Below are positions 1-9,461 of a stretch of 64,000 nucleotides of DNA, one piece after another. The translations under genes were made by a program, and so were the position numbers. Each line of letters starts with the position of its first letter. The stretch's first letter is position 1. Under the pieces are notes generated by a model. It ran no database searches and was not told the DNA's origin. It worked only from the letters and a program-made list of their open reading frames with translations. This DNA is from Saprospiraceae bacterium. GTDB taxonomy: Bacteria > Bacteroidota > Bacteroidia > Chitinophagales > Saprospiraceae. The DNA is taken from assembly GCA_016715465.1 (NCBI GenBank), contig JADKAA010000024.1:434001-498000 (forward strand). The letters are read 5' to 3'.

Positions 1-437
1 CCACTGCGCAGCTGCTGGATGATGTCCTTTACCTTGATCACATTGAGTTGGGTAAACGGTCTGAAGTTGATGAGCGCAGCCGGCGACTGGTCACTCAGGC
101 CAATGCATGGCGTGCGAAACAAACCAAATGTTCCTGTCCGGTCAACGCTGCCCAGTGTAGTGCCGGTTTCGCGCTCAAACGCTTCTAAGATCCTGTGATA
201 TCCCTTGTATCCAGCAATGATGCTGTCATCTAAGTAAATGGTATATTTTCCGGAAGGCTGGCGATGAAAAAAGTGATAAAAGGACACCACTCCTTCCACT
301 TCAACAGATGAAATTTGGAGTTCAGCAGCTATTTGGGTAATGTCATGGTCAGAAATAAAGCCATGCTGATGTTGCAACTCCCACAGCCTGTTCAGTAGAG
401 AACTTCTTGCGGGTTCCAGGTGAAATAATTCTTTCAT
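1..437 (-). CDS. hoxF: NAD-reducing hydrogenase diaphorase subunit HoxF, N-terminal part (cut by window edge)
   Basis: Reading leftwards from ATG at 437 gives about 145 residues (MKELFHLEP...) that run off the window. The segment VVSFYHFF, PSGKYTIYL, GTFGLF and TPCIGLSDQ matches the Nqo2/NuoE-like N-terminal domain of HoxF from bidirectional NAD-reducing [NiFe] hydrogenases closely. HoxF carries FMN and a 4Fe-4S cluster and passes hydride equivalents to NAD+ in the cytoplasm; those domains would lie beyond the edge. Only one of the four NuoE cluster cysteines is visible here (in TPCIG), as expected for HoxF rather than NuoE. Downstream hoxU/Y/H are predicted outside the window but not seen. 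Confidence 0.85.
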   Translation of the reverse strand, partial: MKELFHLEPARSSLLNRLWELQHQHGFISDHDITQIAAELQISSVEVEGVVSFYHFFHRQPSGKYTIYLDDSIIAGYKGYHRILEAFERETGTTLGSVDRTGTFGLFRTPCIGLSDQSPAALINFRPFTQLNVIKVKDIIQQLRS

Positions 438-834
438 GGAGCAATTTTTTAACGGTATCGATTGTCTTCAAGTTATGACCAGATTTCCGGAAATTGCCCT
501 TTTTTGATCATGCGATGGCGTGAGTCATATCATCCATAAAAACACAAATTTCCCCCTTATTGTATTTCATTTCTAACCACCATATCTTTTCCGAACGATT
601 ATTTTCCATCTAAATAAAATCAGAAAATTTTATGAGTTTATTATGTGATCCACCTTTACGCTAAGGCGGAATGATCTTTCATTTAGTGGAATAAGCAGCC
701 AATGACTGGCATTCCTGGTTTAATGTCAAAGTATTTCTTTTCTTCATGGAAGTTTGAATAGAAACACCTGTCTCAGTATGGATTTTTGCCATGTACTTTT
801 TCCACGCCCCAATTCCTAATTCCTAAATCCTATT
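438..834. other. Intergenic region between hoxF and PLP enzyme
   Basis: About 400 bases with no supported gene. The divergent/upstream control region of hoxF should lie in the left part. At 811-830 there is a TAGGAATT-type repeat (seen here as aattcctaattcctaaatcc) that abuts the stop codon of the PLP enzyme; the same motif occurs at the stop codon of the acyl-CoA dehydrogenase at 34664. Confidence 0.5.
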
Positions 835-2090
835 TCATAAATTCTGTAGCGCCTGTTCCAAGTCCCAGATAAGGTCTTCGTAATTTTCAACGCCTACCGA
901 AAGCCTCACCATCTTTTCCGTGATGTGCATGAGTTCCCGGTGGTGGGGTTCTACGCCGGCGTGGGTCATGCTGGCAGGGTGTTCGGCCAGTGATTCCGTG
1001 CTGCCGAGACTGACCGCCAATTTTACAAGTCTAAGGCTGTTGAGAAAAGCAAAGGCTTCTTTTTCACCTCCTTTTACATCGAAAGAGATCATGGCACCGG
1101 CGGAAGTACACTGTCTGCGGAAGACTTTGTATTGATGACCGTCTTCAGGGGTCAGCAAACCAGGGTAGTACACTTTTTCAATATTAGGATGACCATTTAA
1201 AAAGTTTACAACCTGCTCGGCGTTGAGGGCCTGCCGTTCCATCCTCACTTTAAGGGTTTCCAGTGACCTCAGCAGCAACCAGCCGGTCCACGGGCTGCAC
1301 ATGTTGCCCAGGAAGGTCCTGAGCACCTTCATGCGTTTGATCACCGTTTTGCTGCCGCAAGCTGCACCCGCAATGACGTCGCTGTGCCCACCAATGTATT
1401 TGGTGGCGGAGTACAGGGATATGTCAGCCCCATGTTTTAAAGGTTGTTGCCAAAGCGGACCCATGTAGGTATTGTCAACAGCCAAAATGACCCTTTCCCG
1501 GTCGTCGCCTTTGAAATGATCAGCAATGCGCCTGCACATGGCAATGTCTATCAGCGTGTTGGTGGGGTTGGCGGGAGTTTCTATATATACCATGGCCAGC
1601 TTGTGTCCCATGCCGGTATTTTCAATTTTTTGAATAATGTCTGCTTCAATGTCCAGGGGCGTAAATTCTACCGGAATGACACCTATCTGTGCCATGAACT
1701 GGGTAATGAAGTGGTCGGTACCGCCATAAAGCGGGCTACTGAACAGCAACACCTCACCGGGTTTTACAAATTCCAGGAAGGCAGTAGTGATGGCCGACAT
1801 ACCGCTTTCAAACACCGCACAATCGTCGGCTTCATCCCACAGGGTAAGTCGGTTTTCCAGTATCTCAAGGTCCGGATTATTTATCCGGCTGTAAATGAGC
1901 CCCAGCTTTTCTTTTTCTCCCTGATCCCTTAAACCATAAGCTACTTCAAAAAAGATTTTCCGGCTTCGGCATTGGGAAAGACAAAGGTGGATGTCTGAAA
2001 TATCGGGCATTTGATGGCCCCTTCCGACCACTCGGGTTTGTAACCAAATGACATCATTAAACTTTCCGGGTGAAATCGACGTGTGCTCAT
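835..2090 (-). CDS. Trans-sulfuration PLP enzyme (cystathionine gamma-synthase / gamma-lyase / methionine gamma-lyase family), frameshifted near N-terminus
   Basis: Cytoplasmic fold-type I PLP enzyme of the Cys/Met metabolism family, about 418 residues once repaired. The Schiff-base lysine is in SATKYIGGHSD. The residue after YGG in SPLYGGTDHF is not the cysteine typical of methionine gamma-lyases (YGCT), so cystathionine gamma-synthase or gamma-lyase activity is as likely. The natural start is ATG at 2090 (MSTRRFHPESLMM...), but reading from it hits a stop just after position 1948-1953, where six T on the minus strand should be seven; one missing base restores GKSFFEVAYG. An internal GTG at 2031 is in the downstream frame but gives a nonsense N-terminus. 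Divergent from an Lrp-family gene that probably controls it. A candidate promoter is TATGTTTA (2120-2113) with TTG 20 bases upstream. Confidence 0.85.
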
Positions 2091-2112
2091 GCTTTTTTTA
2101 TTGCTAATTTAC

Positions 2113-2143
2113 TAAACATAGAAATTATGTTGGTTTTAAACAA
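2113..2143 (-). promoter_or_regulatory. Candidate Bacteroidota promoter for the PLP enzyme
   Basis: On the minus strand TTG (2143-2141), 20-base spacer, then TATGTTTA (2120-2113), one mismatch from the TAnnTTTG -7 consensus. It lies 23 bases upstream of the ATG at 2090, which supports that start. Confidence 0.45.
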
Positions 2144-2193
2144 TAAATTAGGTAAAAATTGCTTAAATAATAAGTATATGCAGTAAAAATGAT

Positions 2194-2201
2194 TATTTTT
2201 G
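2194..2201 (+). promoter_or_regulatory. -7 box TATTTTTG for lrp-like gene
   Basis: Exact match to the Bacteroidota TAnnTTTG -7 element, 34 bases before the GTG start at 2236. No convincing -33 TTG at normal spacing, as might be expected for a regulated promoter. Confidence 0.4.
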
Positions 2202-2235
2202 AATTAATTAACCGGCTAAAAAAGTAAAATTCACC

Positions 2236-2697
2236 GTGGACAAAATTGACGATACCGACAGGCTTATTTTAAAGTTACTCCAGCAAAATGCGAGGTTTAC
2301 TTCGAAGGAATTGTCCGCCCACCTCAACCTCTCCCTTTCACCCATCTATGAACGCATCAAAAGGTTGGAAAAAGATGGGCTAATACGTCAATATGTGACT
2401 TTACTCGACAAAGACTTGCTGGGATTTTCGCTCATCGCCTACTGCCATGTGTCACTGAAAGAACACGCCAAACCCCTGCTGAAAAAATTTGAAGAAGATG
2501 TGCTGTACTTTCCCGAAGTGTTGGAGTGTTACCACGTGACGGGCAATTTTGACTATATGCTTAAGGTGCTGGTCACCGACATGAAAATTTATCAGGATTT
2601 TATCGTCAATAAACTGGCCACCCTGGAAAACATAGGCCACGTGCAAAGCCTGTTTGTCATGAGTACCGTAAAAGAAAGCGTCGAATTGCCCATTTGA
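2236..2697 (+). CDS. Lrp/AsnC family transcriptional regulator
   Basis: 153-residue feast/famine regulator: N-terminal winged HTH (about residues 1-60, with DRLILKLLQQNAR and LSLSPIYERIKRLEKDGLI) followed by the RAM/AsnC ligand-binding domain (about 65-150). Start is GTG at 2236, the first start giving the canonical DKIDDTDRLIL opening. It is transcribed divergently from the PLP amino acid enzyme across a roughly 145-base AT-rich spacer; by analogy with Lrp-linked catabolic genes it probably controls that neighbour in response to an amino acid. The ligand cannot be told from sequence. Confidence 0.9.
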   Translation: MDKIDDTDRLILKLLQQNARFTSKELSAHLNLSLSPIYERIKRLEKDGLIRQYVTLLDKDLLGFSLIAYCHVSLKEHAKPLLKKFEEDVLYFPEVLECYHVTGNFDYMLKVLVTDMKIYQDFIVNKLATLENIGHVQSLFVMSTVKESVELPI

Positions 2698-2811
2698 ATG
2701 ATGCACCCGGATTTCTGAACCATTTAACCCTAATTTTGTCTATAATCCAGGTATTTCATAAATTTGGAAACACTCAGAAAATTAATTTTAATAAAAAACA
2801 AACATTAAACC

Positions 2812-3222
2812 ATGATCAGAAAAGCAACCGCCGTTTGGAATGGAAGTGGCAAAGAAGGAAGCGGCCACCTCACTACACAAAGCACCGTATTGAATGAGTC
2901 TCAATATTCATACAAAACCCGTTTCGAAGACGGTATTGGTACCAATCCGGAAGAACTCATTGCCGCAGCGCATGCAGGGTGTTTTTGCATGAAACTCAGC
3001 TTCATCCTCGGAGCCGCCGGTTTCACACCAGATAACCTTTCCGCCACCTGTCACATTACCCTGGAGGACGGGGCCATCACCAAGTCACACCTCGTATTAG
3101 AGGCGACAGTAGCCGGCATTACAGACGAACAGTTTGCACCCCTGGTTGAAGACGCCAAACTCAACTGCCCCATATCCAAGTCACTTACGGCAGAAGTGAG
3201 TCTGGAATATACGCTTTGTTAA
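2812..3222 (+). CDS. OsmC family peroxiredoxin-like protein
   Basis: 136 residues with the OsmC fold signature: the first redox cysteine in AAHAGCFCMKLS and the second in KLNCPISKSL. OsmC proteins reduce organic hydroperoxides through these two cysteines in the cytoplasm. Length and the opening MIRKATAVWNGSG match the short osmotically inducible OsmC group. It stands 114 bases after the lrp-like gene, on the same strand, with its own leader; a long hairpin lies just downstream. Confidence 0.9.
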   Translation: MIRKATAVWNGSGKEGSGHLTTQSTVLNESQYSYKTRFEDGIGTNPEELIAAAHAGCFCMKLSFILGAAGFTPDNLSATCHITLEDGAITKSHLVLEATVAGITDEQFAPLVEDAKLNCPISKSLTAEVSLEYTLC

Positions 3223-3270
3223 TTTTTTTTTCGAGAAGTTCCAAAAGTAAGAATTTTCTTTTCAAGCAAA

Positions 3271-3315
3271 GTTCGACGTTTGATACAAATATTTCTTTTG
3301 TGTCAAACGGCGAAC
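3271..3315 (+). terminator. 19-bp stem hairpin downstream of osmC-like gene
   Basis: GTTCGACGTTTGATACAAA pairs with the downstream arm ending CGGCGAAC over about 19 base pairs (one A-G mismatch, one G-T pair) around a 7-base AT loop. It sits 49 bases after the stop codon. There is no clear T-run after it, so it may be a 3'-end stabiliser rather than an intrinsic terminator. Confidence 0.6.
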
Positions 3316-3565
3316 CTTTAAGGTATTTGAAAAACACTTTTTAGTGACTCTTTTGCTTGCTATATCTGAAAGAATTAAATTGAAATATAGTCACATAATC
3401 AATTGGCTACATATTTCAAACTAAAGAAATTTGGCTGTGAAATGCAAATCTGAAATTAAATTAGTAACCTTGAATACGGTAGTGATATAGTATATAATAA
3501 TTCTAGAGTGAGTATTTTATTTCTAAAGTTTGAAGTGGTATTGTGATTTAAAATTGGCGAGTTGC
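3316..3565. other. AT-rich intergenic sequence
   Basis: No gene or repeat recognised between the hairpin and the stop codon of the minus-strand ion channel gene; markedly AT-rich, as is the following gene pair. Confidence 0.4.
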
Positions 3566-4222
3566 TTATTTTTTTTCGCCAACAAACCAAGATGCTATAA
3601 AACCTGTAAATGAACCAAATAATCCTACACCAATAGTCATCAGTACAGCCGCTATTAATCTTCCTTCACTTGTTACGGGATATTTGTCCCCATAGCCAAC
3701 CGTAGTTATAGTTGTATATGACCACCATATTGCATCCTCAGCTGATTTAATATTTGAAGTTGATTCAGTCTCTACTAACAATATTAGTATAGATGCGATA
3801 ATAACAACTAAAAGTGATAGAAGAACTAATGATGTAAATAGGTTAATTATCTTATTTTTTTTTAGGTGATCAACCAAATTGTGAATAGTTTTGTACGACT
3901 TAAATATTCTTAAAATTAAAATAAATCGAATAATCCTGCCGCCTCTGAAAAAATCAATTTGTGGTATACTAGCCAACAAATCAATCCACCCCAATTTCAT
4001 AAAACTAATCTTATTATCAGATCTATAAAATCTGTAACAAAAATCAAATAAAAACACAGCACAAATTATATTATCAGCAGTAACTAGTATTTTTTTTACT
4101 TCTGTATTCAAATTAAAAAAAGCACCTAAACCAATGCTTACCAGCACATACAGTGATAATAAAAGTACAACTATATTTAAAAGGGTAATAGGTTGATTAC
4201 TATTGTTAGCTTCAATTTTCAT
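3566..4222 (-). CDS. Voltage-gated-like potassium channel (6TM, one pore)
   Basis: 218 residues with several hydrophobic helices and the K+ selectivity filter TTTVGYGD at about residue 170-177, preceded by the pore helix (AIWWSYT). The segment RGGRIIRFILILRIFKSYK has regularly spaced arginines like an S4 voltage sensor. So a Kv/KvAP-type inner-membrane K+ channel with no cytoplasmic RCK domain. Codon use is much more AT-rich than in flanking housekeeping genes, suggesting acquisition. It forms a minus-strand pair with the DUF4236 gene (66-base gap). Confidence 0.88.
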   Translation of the reverse strand: MKIEANNSNQPITLLNIVVLLLSLYVLVSIGLGAFFNLNTEVKKILVTADNIICAVFLFDFCYRFYRSDNKISFMKLGWIDLLASIPQIDFFRGGRIIRFILILRIFKSYKTIHNLVDHLKKNKIINLFTSLVLLSLLVVIIASILILLVETESTSNIKSAEDAIWWSYTTITTVGYGDKYPVTSEGRLIAAVLMTIGVGLFGSFTGFIASWFVGEKK

Positions 4223-4288
4223 TAGAATTTAAATTTTCATTTTCACTTTCCGCATATAAGTATCTTTTTTGAAATTCACTAATATCAT

Positions 4289-5641
4289 TTAAAAATAAAA
4301 AAAATCGTTGAATGCATCAACTTTTGAAGTATACAAAATTTCATTTATACCATTGACAGAACTAAACTCATACGAAGAATATTTGCAAACTGGCAACTCT
4401 ATATTATCTTGAAATCTTTTGTCTGGTGAACCATCTTTATTTAAATATTTCCACGTTTGACTAATTATTGAAGCGTCTTCAGGAACAGTTTCGGATTCAA
4501 TAAAATTTACTGTGCCTGATATAATTTTGAGGTTCTTGTATAATAAGCCTCCAAATTCTTTCCCTCTTTTTATTACTAGTCGTTCTGGAAAAAAGTAATA
4601 GTCGCAATCTGAAAATCCAATATGAGGTATATTTATATTTGTAGTTAAAGAAGAAATGGGATACTCATTTAATGAAAGTTTTTTAATTGGTTTTCTAATA
4701 ATCTCTGAATTAGCCCCTGCTGAATATTTATAATTCGAAACTTTGGAAGAATGTAAAATTTGCCATACTTTTTTTGAGTCCAATATTTGTGAAAAGGATG
4801 AAACAAACTGTGTGTGAAGCTGCTGAGTGAATTCATCTAGGCTGTATTCCAATATTAAAAGCTTACGTTTATAATCAAGGTTTGCAACGATTATTAAAAT
4901 TATAATGGCAATTGTACACATCAATGCAATCGATTTCCAAAATTTTGATTTATTAAGTTCAAAATTACTTGATTTAATTTTTTCAGGAGTTACAAGTACA
5001 GGTTCTTCTCTTTGTAAAATATTAGCAAAATTTTTATTTACAAAAGCTTCTGTACTGTCATAATAAATCTTATACCAAAGTGGGTCATTTTCATTAATCA
5101 TTAAATACAATGAGTCAGGTTTTAGTGTGCCTATTATGTTACTTTTTCTTGAGGGAAGATATCTTACATTTAGCTCAATATCTTTTACTGTAATATAGGT
5201 TATCTGTTTATTTTCAAACAAAGCAGGAATTATATCTTTATGCAAATTTTTAAAAATATAGAACATAAGAAAAAAGATGATTAACCATAAAACTGGGTAA
5301 AACCATGATCTCACAGCTATTTTGTAATTTAATTCTGAGATTAAATCAATTGAATCATTATCTGATATTGCTTTGACATCTTCTGTCTTTATAGTATGAG
5401 AATTATATGAATCATACGAAAACTCATTATTATTTATTTCATCAGAATTACTTAATGTGGAATTTTTTGAAAATAGTTTCTTTTTATAATATATTCCATT
5501 TTTTCCAAAGGAAACATAAACTCCCCTTTTCCCCGCATTAATTCTTGCGCCAGTAACACCTGTTGATAGACTTAACCCGGATTTTGATAGATTAATAGTA
5601 AACAATCCAAAATTCTTTGACTTCCTAAAGAACCAGCCCAT
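4289..5641 (-). CDS. DUF4236 domain protein with SH3-like domain and membrane segments
   Basis: 450 residues. The N-terminal 50 residues (MGWFFRKSKNFGL, LSKSGLSLSTGVTGARI, GKRGVYVSFG) match DUF4236, a short domain of unknown function often found at the start of membrane proteins. Then a hydrophobic helix (about 115-132), a periplasmic-like SH3 segment (ELNVRYLPSRKSNIIGTL, about 155-205), a second hydrophobic helix (about 235-253) and a soluble C-terminal region of about 190 residues I do not recognise. Strongly AT-rich. Function unknown; pairing with the K+ channel suggests an envelope role, but that is inference. Confidence 0.7.
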   Translation of the reverse strand: MGWFFRKSKNFGLFTINLSKSGLSLSTGVTGARINAGKRGVYVSFGKNGIYYKKKLFSKNSTLSNSDEINNNEFSYDSYNSHTIKTEDVKAISDNDSIDLISELNYKIAVRSWFYPVLWLIIFFLMFYIFKNLHKDIIPALFENKQITYITVKDIELNVRYLPSRKSNIIGTLKPDSLYLMINENDPLWYKIYYDSTEAFVNKNFANILQREEPVLVTPEKIKSSNFELNKSKFWKSIALMCTIAIIILIIVANLDYKRKLLILEYSLDEFTQQLHTQFVSSFSQILDSKKVWQILHSSKVSNYKYSAGANSEIIRKPIKKLSLNEYPISSLTTNINIPHIGFSDCDYYFFPERLVIKRGKEFGGLLYKNLKIISGTVNFIESETVPEDASIISQTWKYLNKDGSPDKRFQDNIELPVCKYSSYEFSSVNGINEILYTSKVDAFNDFFYF

Positions 5642-5685
5642 TTTAATTAATTTATTTTATTAAAATTCCAATAAACCCGTAAATA

Positions 5686-8600
5686 TTAAAAAAGTCTTTC
5701 CACAAATGGTCCGCCCGCATTAAAGATTTCTTTTCCAATGCCGGCCAAAATGTTCTGAATTTCGGCCAGTTGAACATTGTATTTTTCAAAATCTTTATTG
5801 ACCAGCGCTAGTGATTTTTTATTGGTGTCTGTCGGGCCGTGCGTGGCCTGGCCTACACCTCTGAATACATCAAACATCCGGCTGCCCATGTTTGGGTTGT
5901 TTTTTTCTCCCATTTGATTTTTGGCAGGAATACCAAATAAGGCTTCTTCTATGGTCGTCAGTTTGCTGCGTTGCTCGGTTAGATTTATTGCTATCTGCGT
6001 ATAATCTTTTTGGATTGCAGTGGCAGCCCTTTTAAGCCCCTCGCAATATTTTACTGTATTATTTACCGTGAGGGTTAAAGCACTGGACTTCCTGATGGTT
6101 TCATCAAAATCCCGCCAGAATTTTGCCACCTCTTTATGGTCAGCACCTTTGATCGCCGGCGTTTTCATGGGTTTTACCTCAAAATATTCAGGCTCAGACA
6201 GCGTGCTCACTTCACCATTTACCTCTTTACTGATGGTGGCGCTATACCTGCCGGGTGCACACATAAAACCCGAGGTCGGGTTGGCTGTATTGGTTGACCT
6301 GATGGCATCCAATGTGGGATGGCGCAAATCCCAGGCTACGCGGTGAAATCCTTTTTTCACAGGTCCTTCGATCCGGCGGATTACCCTGCCACCCATATCT
6401 TTGATGGTCACCCATACCTTAGGAGCAGGTGCACTTTCTTCGGCGGCAATCTTACTCCAGTTTGGAAAATCCAGTGGCTTTTTAGCCTCTGCGTCTTTCT
6501 TTTCCATCTCCTTCCTCATCTCCTTAGCCGTTTTGAGGTCTTCTTTTAGATAATAGGTGACTACTGCCCCAAAAGGTGGATTTGGCGCCACAAAATGGCC
6601 GGCTCCCTGATCTCCTTTACTGCCTTCAAAGCCTAAATGCGACCGGGGTACATACCACCACGCATCTTTGATGTCAAATAATTTCGCTTCTTTTTTCAGG
6701 GTATCCTCGGTTATCGACCTCAGGGGACTGTAATCGTCCAGGATGTAAAAACTTCGTCCAAAAGATGCACCGACCAGGTCGTTTTCTCGTCTTTGGATGG
6801 CCAGGTCACGGAAAGGAATCGTAGGAAGTCCACCCTTGAGTTTGGTCCAACTACTTCCTCCATTTACCGAAAAATATATGCCCCATTCGGTGCCAATAAA
6901 CATGAGGTCTTTTTTGACGTGGTCTTGTACCAGCCTCCACACGAGGGTGCGATCCGGCAAATTGTTGCGCAGTGATTTCCAGATTTTGCCCTTGTCATTG
7001 GTTACAAAGAGGTACGGGGTAAAGTCGCCGGCCTTGTGGTTGTCGAGCGCAACATAGGCTGTCGATGCGTCGAAAAGATCTGCCTTGATGTCGTTCACAA
7101 AAGCAGAAGCCGGAACGCCTGGTAGTGCCGTGATTTCAATTTTTCTCCAGGCTTTTCCGCCGTCTTCTGTAATCTGAATTAAGCCATCATCGGTACCGAC
7201 ATAAATCAGGTCCTTCTGTTTTGGCGATTCTGCCACTGAGGTGATGGTGTTATAGTTTGACATGGCCAGCAAATCCCATGCGTTGTCATAACTTTGGGTG
7301 CTGCCCATGATTGGCAGCTGCAGTCTGTTTTTTTCGTTGCGGGTGAGGTCACCGGAAAGGGCCGTCCAGGAGTCACCCCTGTTTTCAGACCTCCACAACC
7401 TTTGTGAGGCAAAAAATATCGTGGTTGGTGCGTGCGGGCTCACCAGAATGGGTGAATCCCAGTTGAATCGCTCATAGGGTTCTCCCTCGCCCGGCTGGGG
7501 TTGGATGTCGACCACTTCCCCTGTTTTCATGTCGATCCTGGACAGGGTACCTTCCTGTCGTTCACCATAGACGATGTCCGGATTGCCCGGTTCTGTGGCC
7601 GGCTGATGGCCATCCCAATCCAGGACGACACGCCAGTCTGAATTTTGAATACCCTGTACATTGTCTGTCCTCGAGGGGCCTCCTTCGGTACTGTTGTCCT
7701 GGGTGCCACCATACACATTATAAAATGGACTTGCATCATCCACCGCCACTTTGTAAAATTGTGTCAATGGAAGGTTGTCAATGAAACGCCAATTGTCGCC
7801 ATTGTCAAAAGTTTCATACAAACCGCCGTCTGTACCCACCAGCATCCATCCGGGATTGTCCTTGTGAAATACGATGGCATGGTTGTCGGAATGTTTATTT
7901 TCTTCTTTCATGGTGCGGAAATTCTTACCCCCATCGTCTGAAATCTGTACGCGCACATCAGCCAGATATATCTTGTCAAACTGGTGGGGTGAGGCATACA
8001 ATTCCTGATAATAATGAGGACCTGTTGCCCCGGAAACCGCATCGGATTGTTTTTGCCAGCTTGCCCCTTTGTTGGTGCTTTTGTACACCCCGCCGGTTCG
8101 CCTGTCCAGTTCGATAGCCGCATAAACCACATCCGGATTTTGGGGAGAAACGGCCAGACCAATCTTGCCCATGTTGCTTGTCGGCAAACCTGCACTCAAT
8201 TTAACCCAGGTCTCTCCGCCGTCGGTGCTTTTATGGATGCCCGATCCCGGACCTCCACCCAAATAAGCTGCCACAGTTCTGTTTCGTTGCCAGGTTGCTG
8301 CATACAATACATCAGGATGGCGTGGATCCATGACGATGTCTGTGGCACCTACCCATTCTTTGTCACCCAGAGTTTGTTTCCAGGTCTTGCCACCATCGGT
8401 AGTTTTAAATATGCCCCTTTCTCCGCCTTTACTCCAGAGCGGGCCCTGTGCAGCCACCCATACGATGTCGGAGTTTGTGGGGTGGACCACAATTTTGGAA
8501 ATATGCTCACTTAATTTAAGTCCGCTGTTGACAAAGGTGTTACCGCCGTCGATGCTTTTGTAAACACCGTCGCCAAAGCCCACATGTCGGCCCCCCACGT

Positions 8601-8958
8601 TTTCCCCTGTACCTACCCATACATTGTTGGGGTTAGAAACATCATAGGTCACGCAGCCGGTGGAGTAAGAGGGCTGGTCGTCAAAAACGGGTGTCCATGT
8701 AGTACCCCGGTTTGTGGTCTTCCATACCCCGCCGGATCCAACTGCCACGATCCAGGTGTTGGCATCATTTGGGTGTACGGCCACATCGGCAATCCTTCCG
8801 GACATAAAAGCCGGTCCAATGCTTCGGAATTTCAGCGAAGAAAAGAGTTCCTCGCTCCACAAGGGTTTTTCTTTTTCAGCGGGCGTTTTTTCTTTTGGGG
8901 TCTGTGCATATGATAGGTTGCAAATCAGCAGCAGCAGCAAGTAGCAGGATCTAGTCAT
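5686..8958 (-). CDS. Large secreted sortilin/VPS10-like BNR-repeat protein
   Basis: 1090 residues with a signal peptide (MTRSCYLLLLLICNLSYAQ). The body is a ten-bladed-type beta-propeller rich in Asp-box (BNR) motifs: STDGGETW, TTDGGKTW, ENRGDSW, VNGGSSW. The C-terminal 250 residues include an Ig-like segment (GRVIRRIEGPVKKGFHRVAWDLRHP) typical of this Bacteroidota family. Often annotated as glycosyl hydrolase or sortilin, but no catalytic residues for hydrolysis can be pointed to. Probably periplasmic or surface located; ligand unknown. Single transcription unit; the ATG at 8958 is followed by a normal signal peptide, so the start is firm. Confidence 0.85.
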   Translation of the reverse strand: MTRSCYLLLLLICNLSYAQTPKEKTPAEKEKPLWSEELFSSLKFRSIGPAFMSGRIADVAVHPNDANTWIVAVGSGGVWKTTNRGTTWTPVFDDQPSYSTGCVTYDVSNPNNVWVGTGENVGGRHVGFGDGVYKSIDGGNTFVNSGLKLSEHISKIVVHPTNSDIVWVAAQGPLWSKGGERGIFKTTDGGKTWKQTLGDKEWVGATDIVMDPRHPDVLYAATWQRNRTVAAYLGGGPGSGIHKSTDGGETWVKLSAGLPTSNMGKIGLAVSPQNPDVVYAAIELDRRTGGVYKSTNKGASWQKQSDAVSGATGPHYYQELYASPHQFDKIYLADVRVQISDDGGKNFRTMKEENKHSDNHAIVFHKDNPGWMLVGTDGGLYETFDNGDNWRFIDNLPLTQFYKVAVDDASPFYNVYGGTQDNSTEGGPSRTDNVQGIQNSDWRVVLDWDGHQPATEPGNPDIVYGERQEGTLSRIDMKTGEVVDIQPQPGEGEPYERFNWDSPILVSPHAPTTIFFASQRLWRSENRGDSWTALSGDLTRNEKNRLQLPIMGSTQSYDNAWDLLAMSNYNTITSVAESPKQKDLIYVGTDDGLIQITEDGGKAWRKIEITALPGVPASAFVNDIKADLFDASTAYVALDNHKAGDFTPYLFVTNDKGKIWKSLRNNLPDRTLVWRLVQDHVKKDLMFIGTEWGIYFSVNGGSSWTKLKGGLPTIPFRDLAIQRRENDLVGASFGRSFYILDDYSPLRSITEDTLKKEAKLFDIKDAWWYVPRSHLGFEGSKGDQGAGHFVAPNPPFGAVVTYYLKEDLKTAKEMRKEMEKKDAEAKKPLDFPNWSKIAAEESAPAPKVWVTIKDMGGRVIRRIEGPVKKGFHRVAWDLRHPTLDAIRSTNTANPTSGFMCAPGRYSATISKEVNGEVSTLSEPEYFEVKPMKTPAIKGADHKEVAKFWRDFDETIRKSSALTLTVNNTVKYCEGLKRAATAIQKDYTQIAINLTEQRSKLTTIEEALFGIPAKNQMGEKNNPNMGSRMFDVFRGVGQATHGPTDTNKKSLALVNKDFEKYNVQLAEIQNILAGIGKEIFNAGGPFVERLF

Positions 8959-9446
8959 GTGGTTTTGATTTAGGTGGGCTAAGATAGCTGTTTTTTTAGA
9001 TTGATATTTGGAAGATGAAATTCATAGAAATGAATTGGTGATTATGCCATTCTTGCGTCATAATTTGTCCGAATTTAATTTTGAAACTTCGATAAATCTA
9101 TGCAAATATTTACATTAATTGGTTGATATCATTTTTTTTCCAATTTTTATTTGAGAATTAATTGGCACTATAATTTGACACCAAAATATGGTTGAAATGA
9201 ATTTTATTTTACCAAATTGGCGTAATGAATATATCTGAATATGGATAATAAAGTTTTAAGTATGCTGTAATTCATAATTAATTTCAAATGGGCCAAATTG
9301 GATACTTAGCCAGATTCGTTTTATTTTATCAAGATTGAATAGGCTTATTTGTTTGTATATTTGTCCAACACGATTAGATGTAGTAGAATTTAAAACTTAG
9401 AAAAATTCTATTTTTTAGATAAATACTTTTGAGGTATAGCTAAAAT
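8959..9446. other. AT-rich divergent intergenic region
   Basis: Holds the upstream regions of the BNR gene (minus) and the Fic gene (plus). Apart from the promoter at 9335-9363 no gene, hairpin or repeat was recognised. Confidence 0.4.
9335..9363 (+). promoter_or_regulatory. Bacteroidota promoter upstream of fic
   Basis: TTG at 9335-9337, 18-base spacer, TATATTTG at 9356-9363: a complete -33/-7 pair. Transcription would start near 9370, leaving a leader of about 90 bases before the Fic start codon. Confidence 0.6.
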
Positions 9447-9461
9447 GTGAAGTCTGTTGAA

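Noticed and set aside
6020..8944. Several plus-strand open frames opposite the BNR-repeat gene
   Set aside because: Shadows of the minus-strand coding sequence; none has its own motif or promoter.
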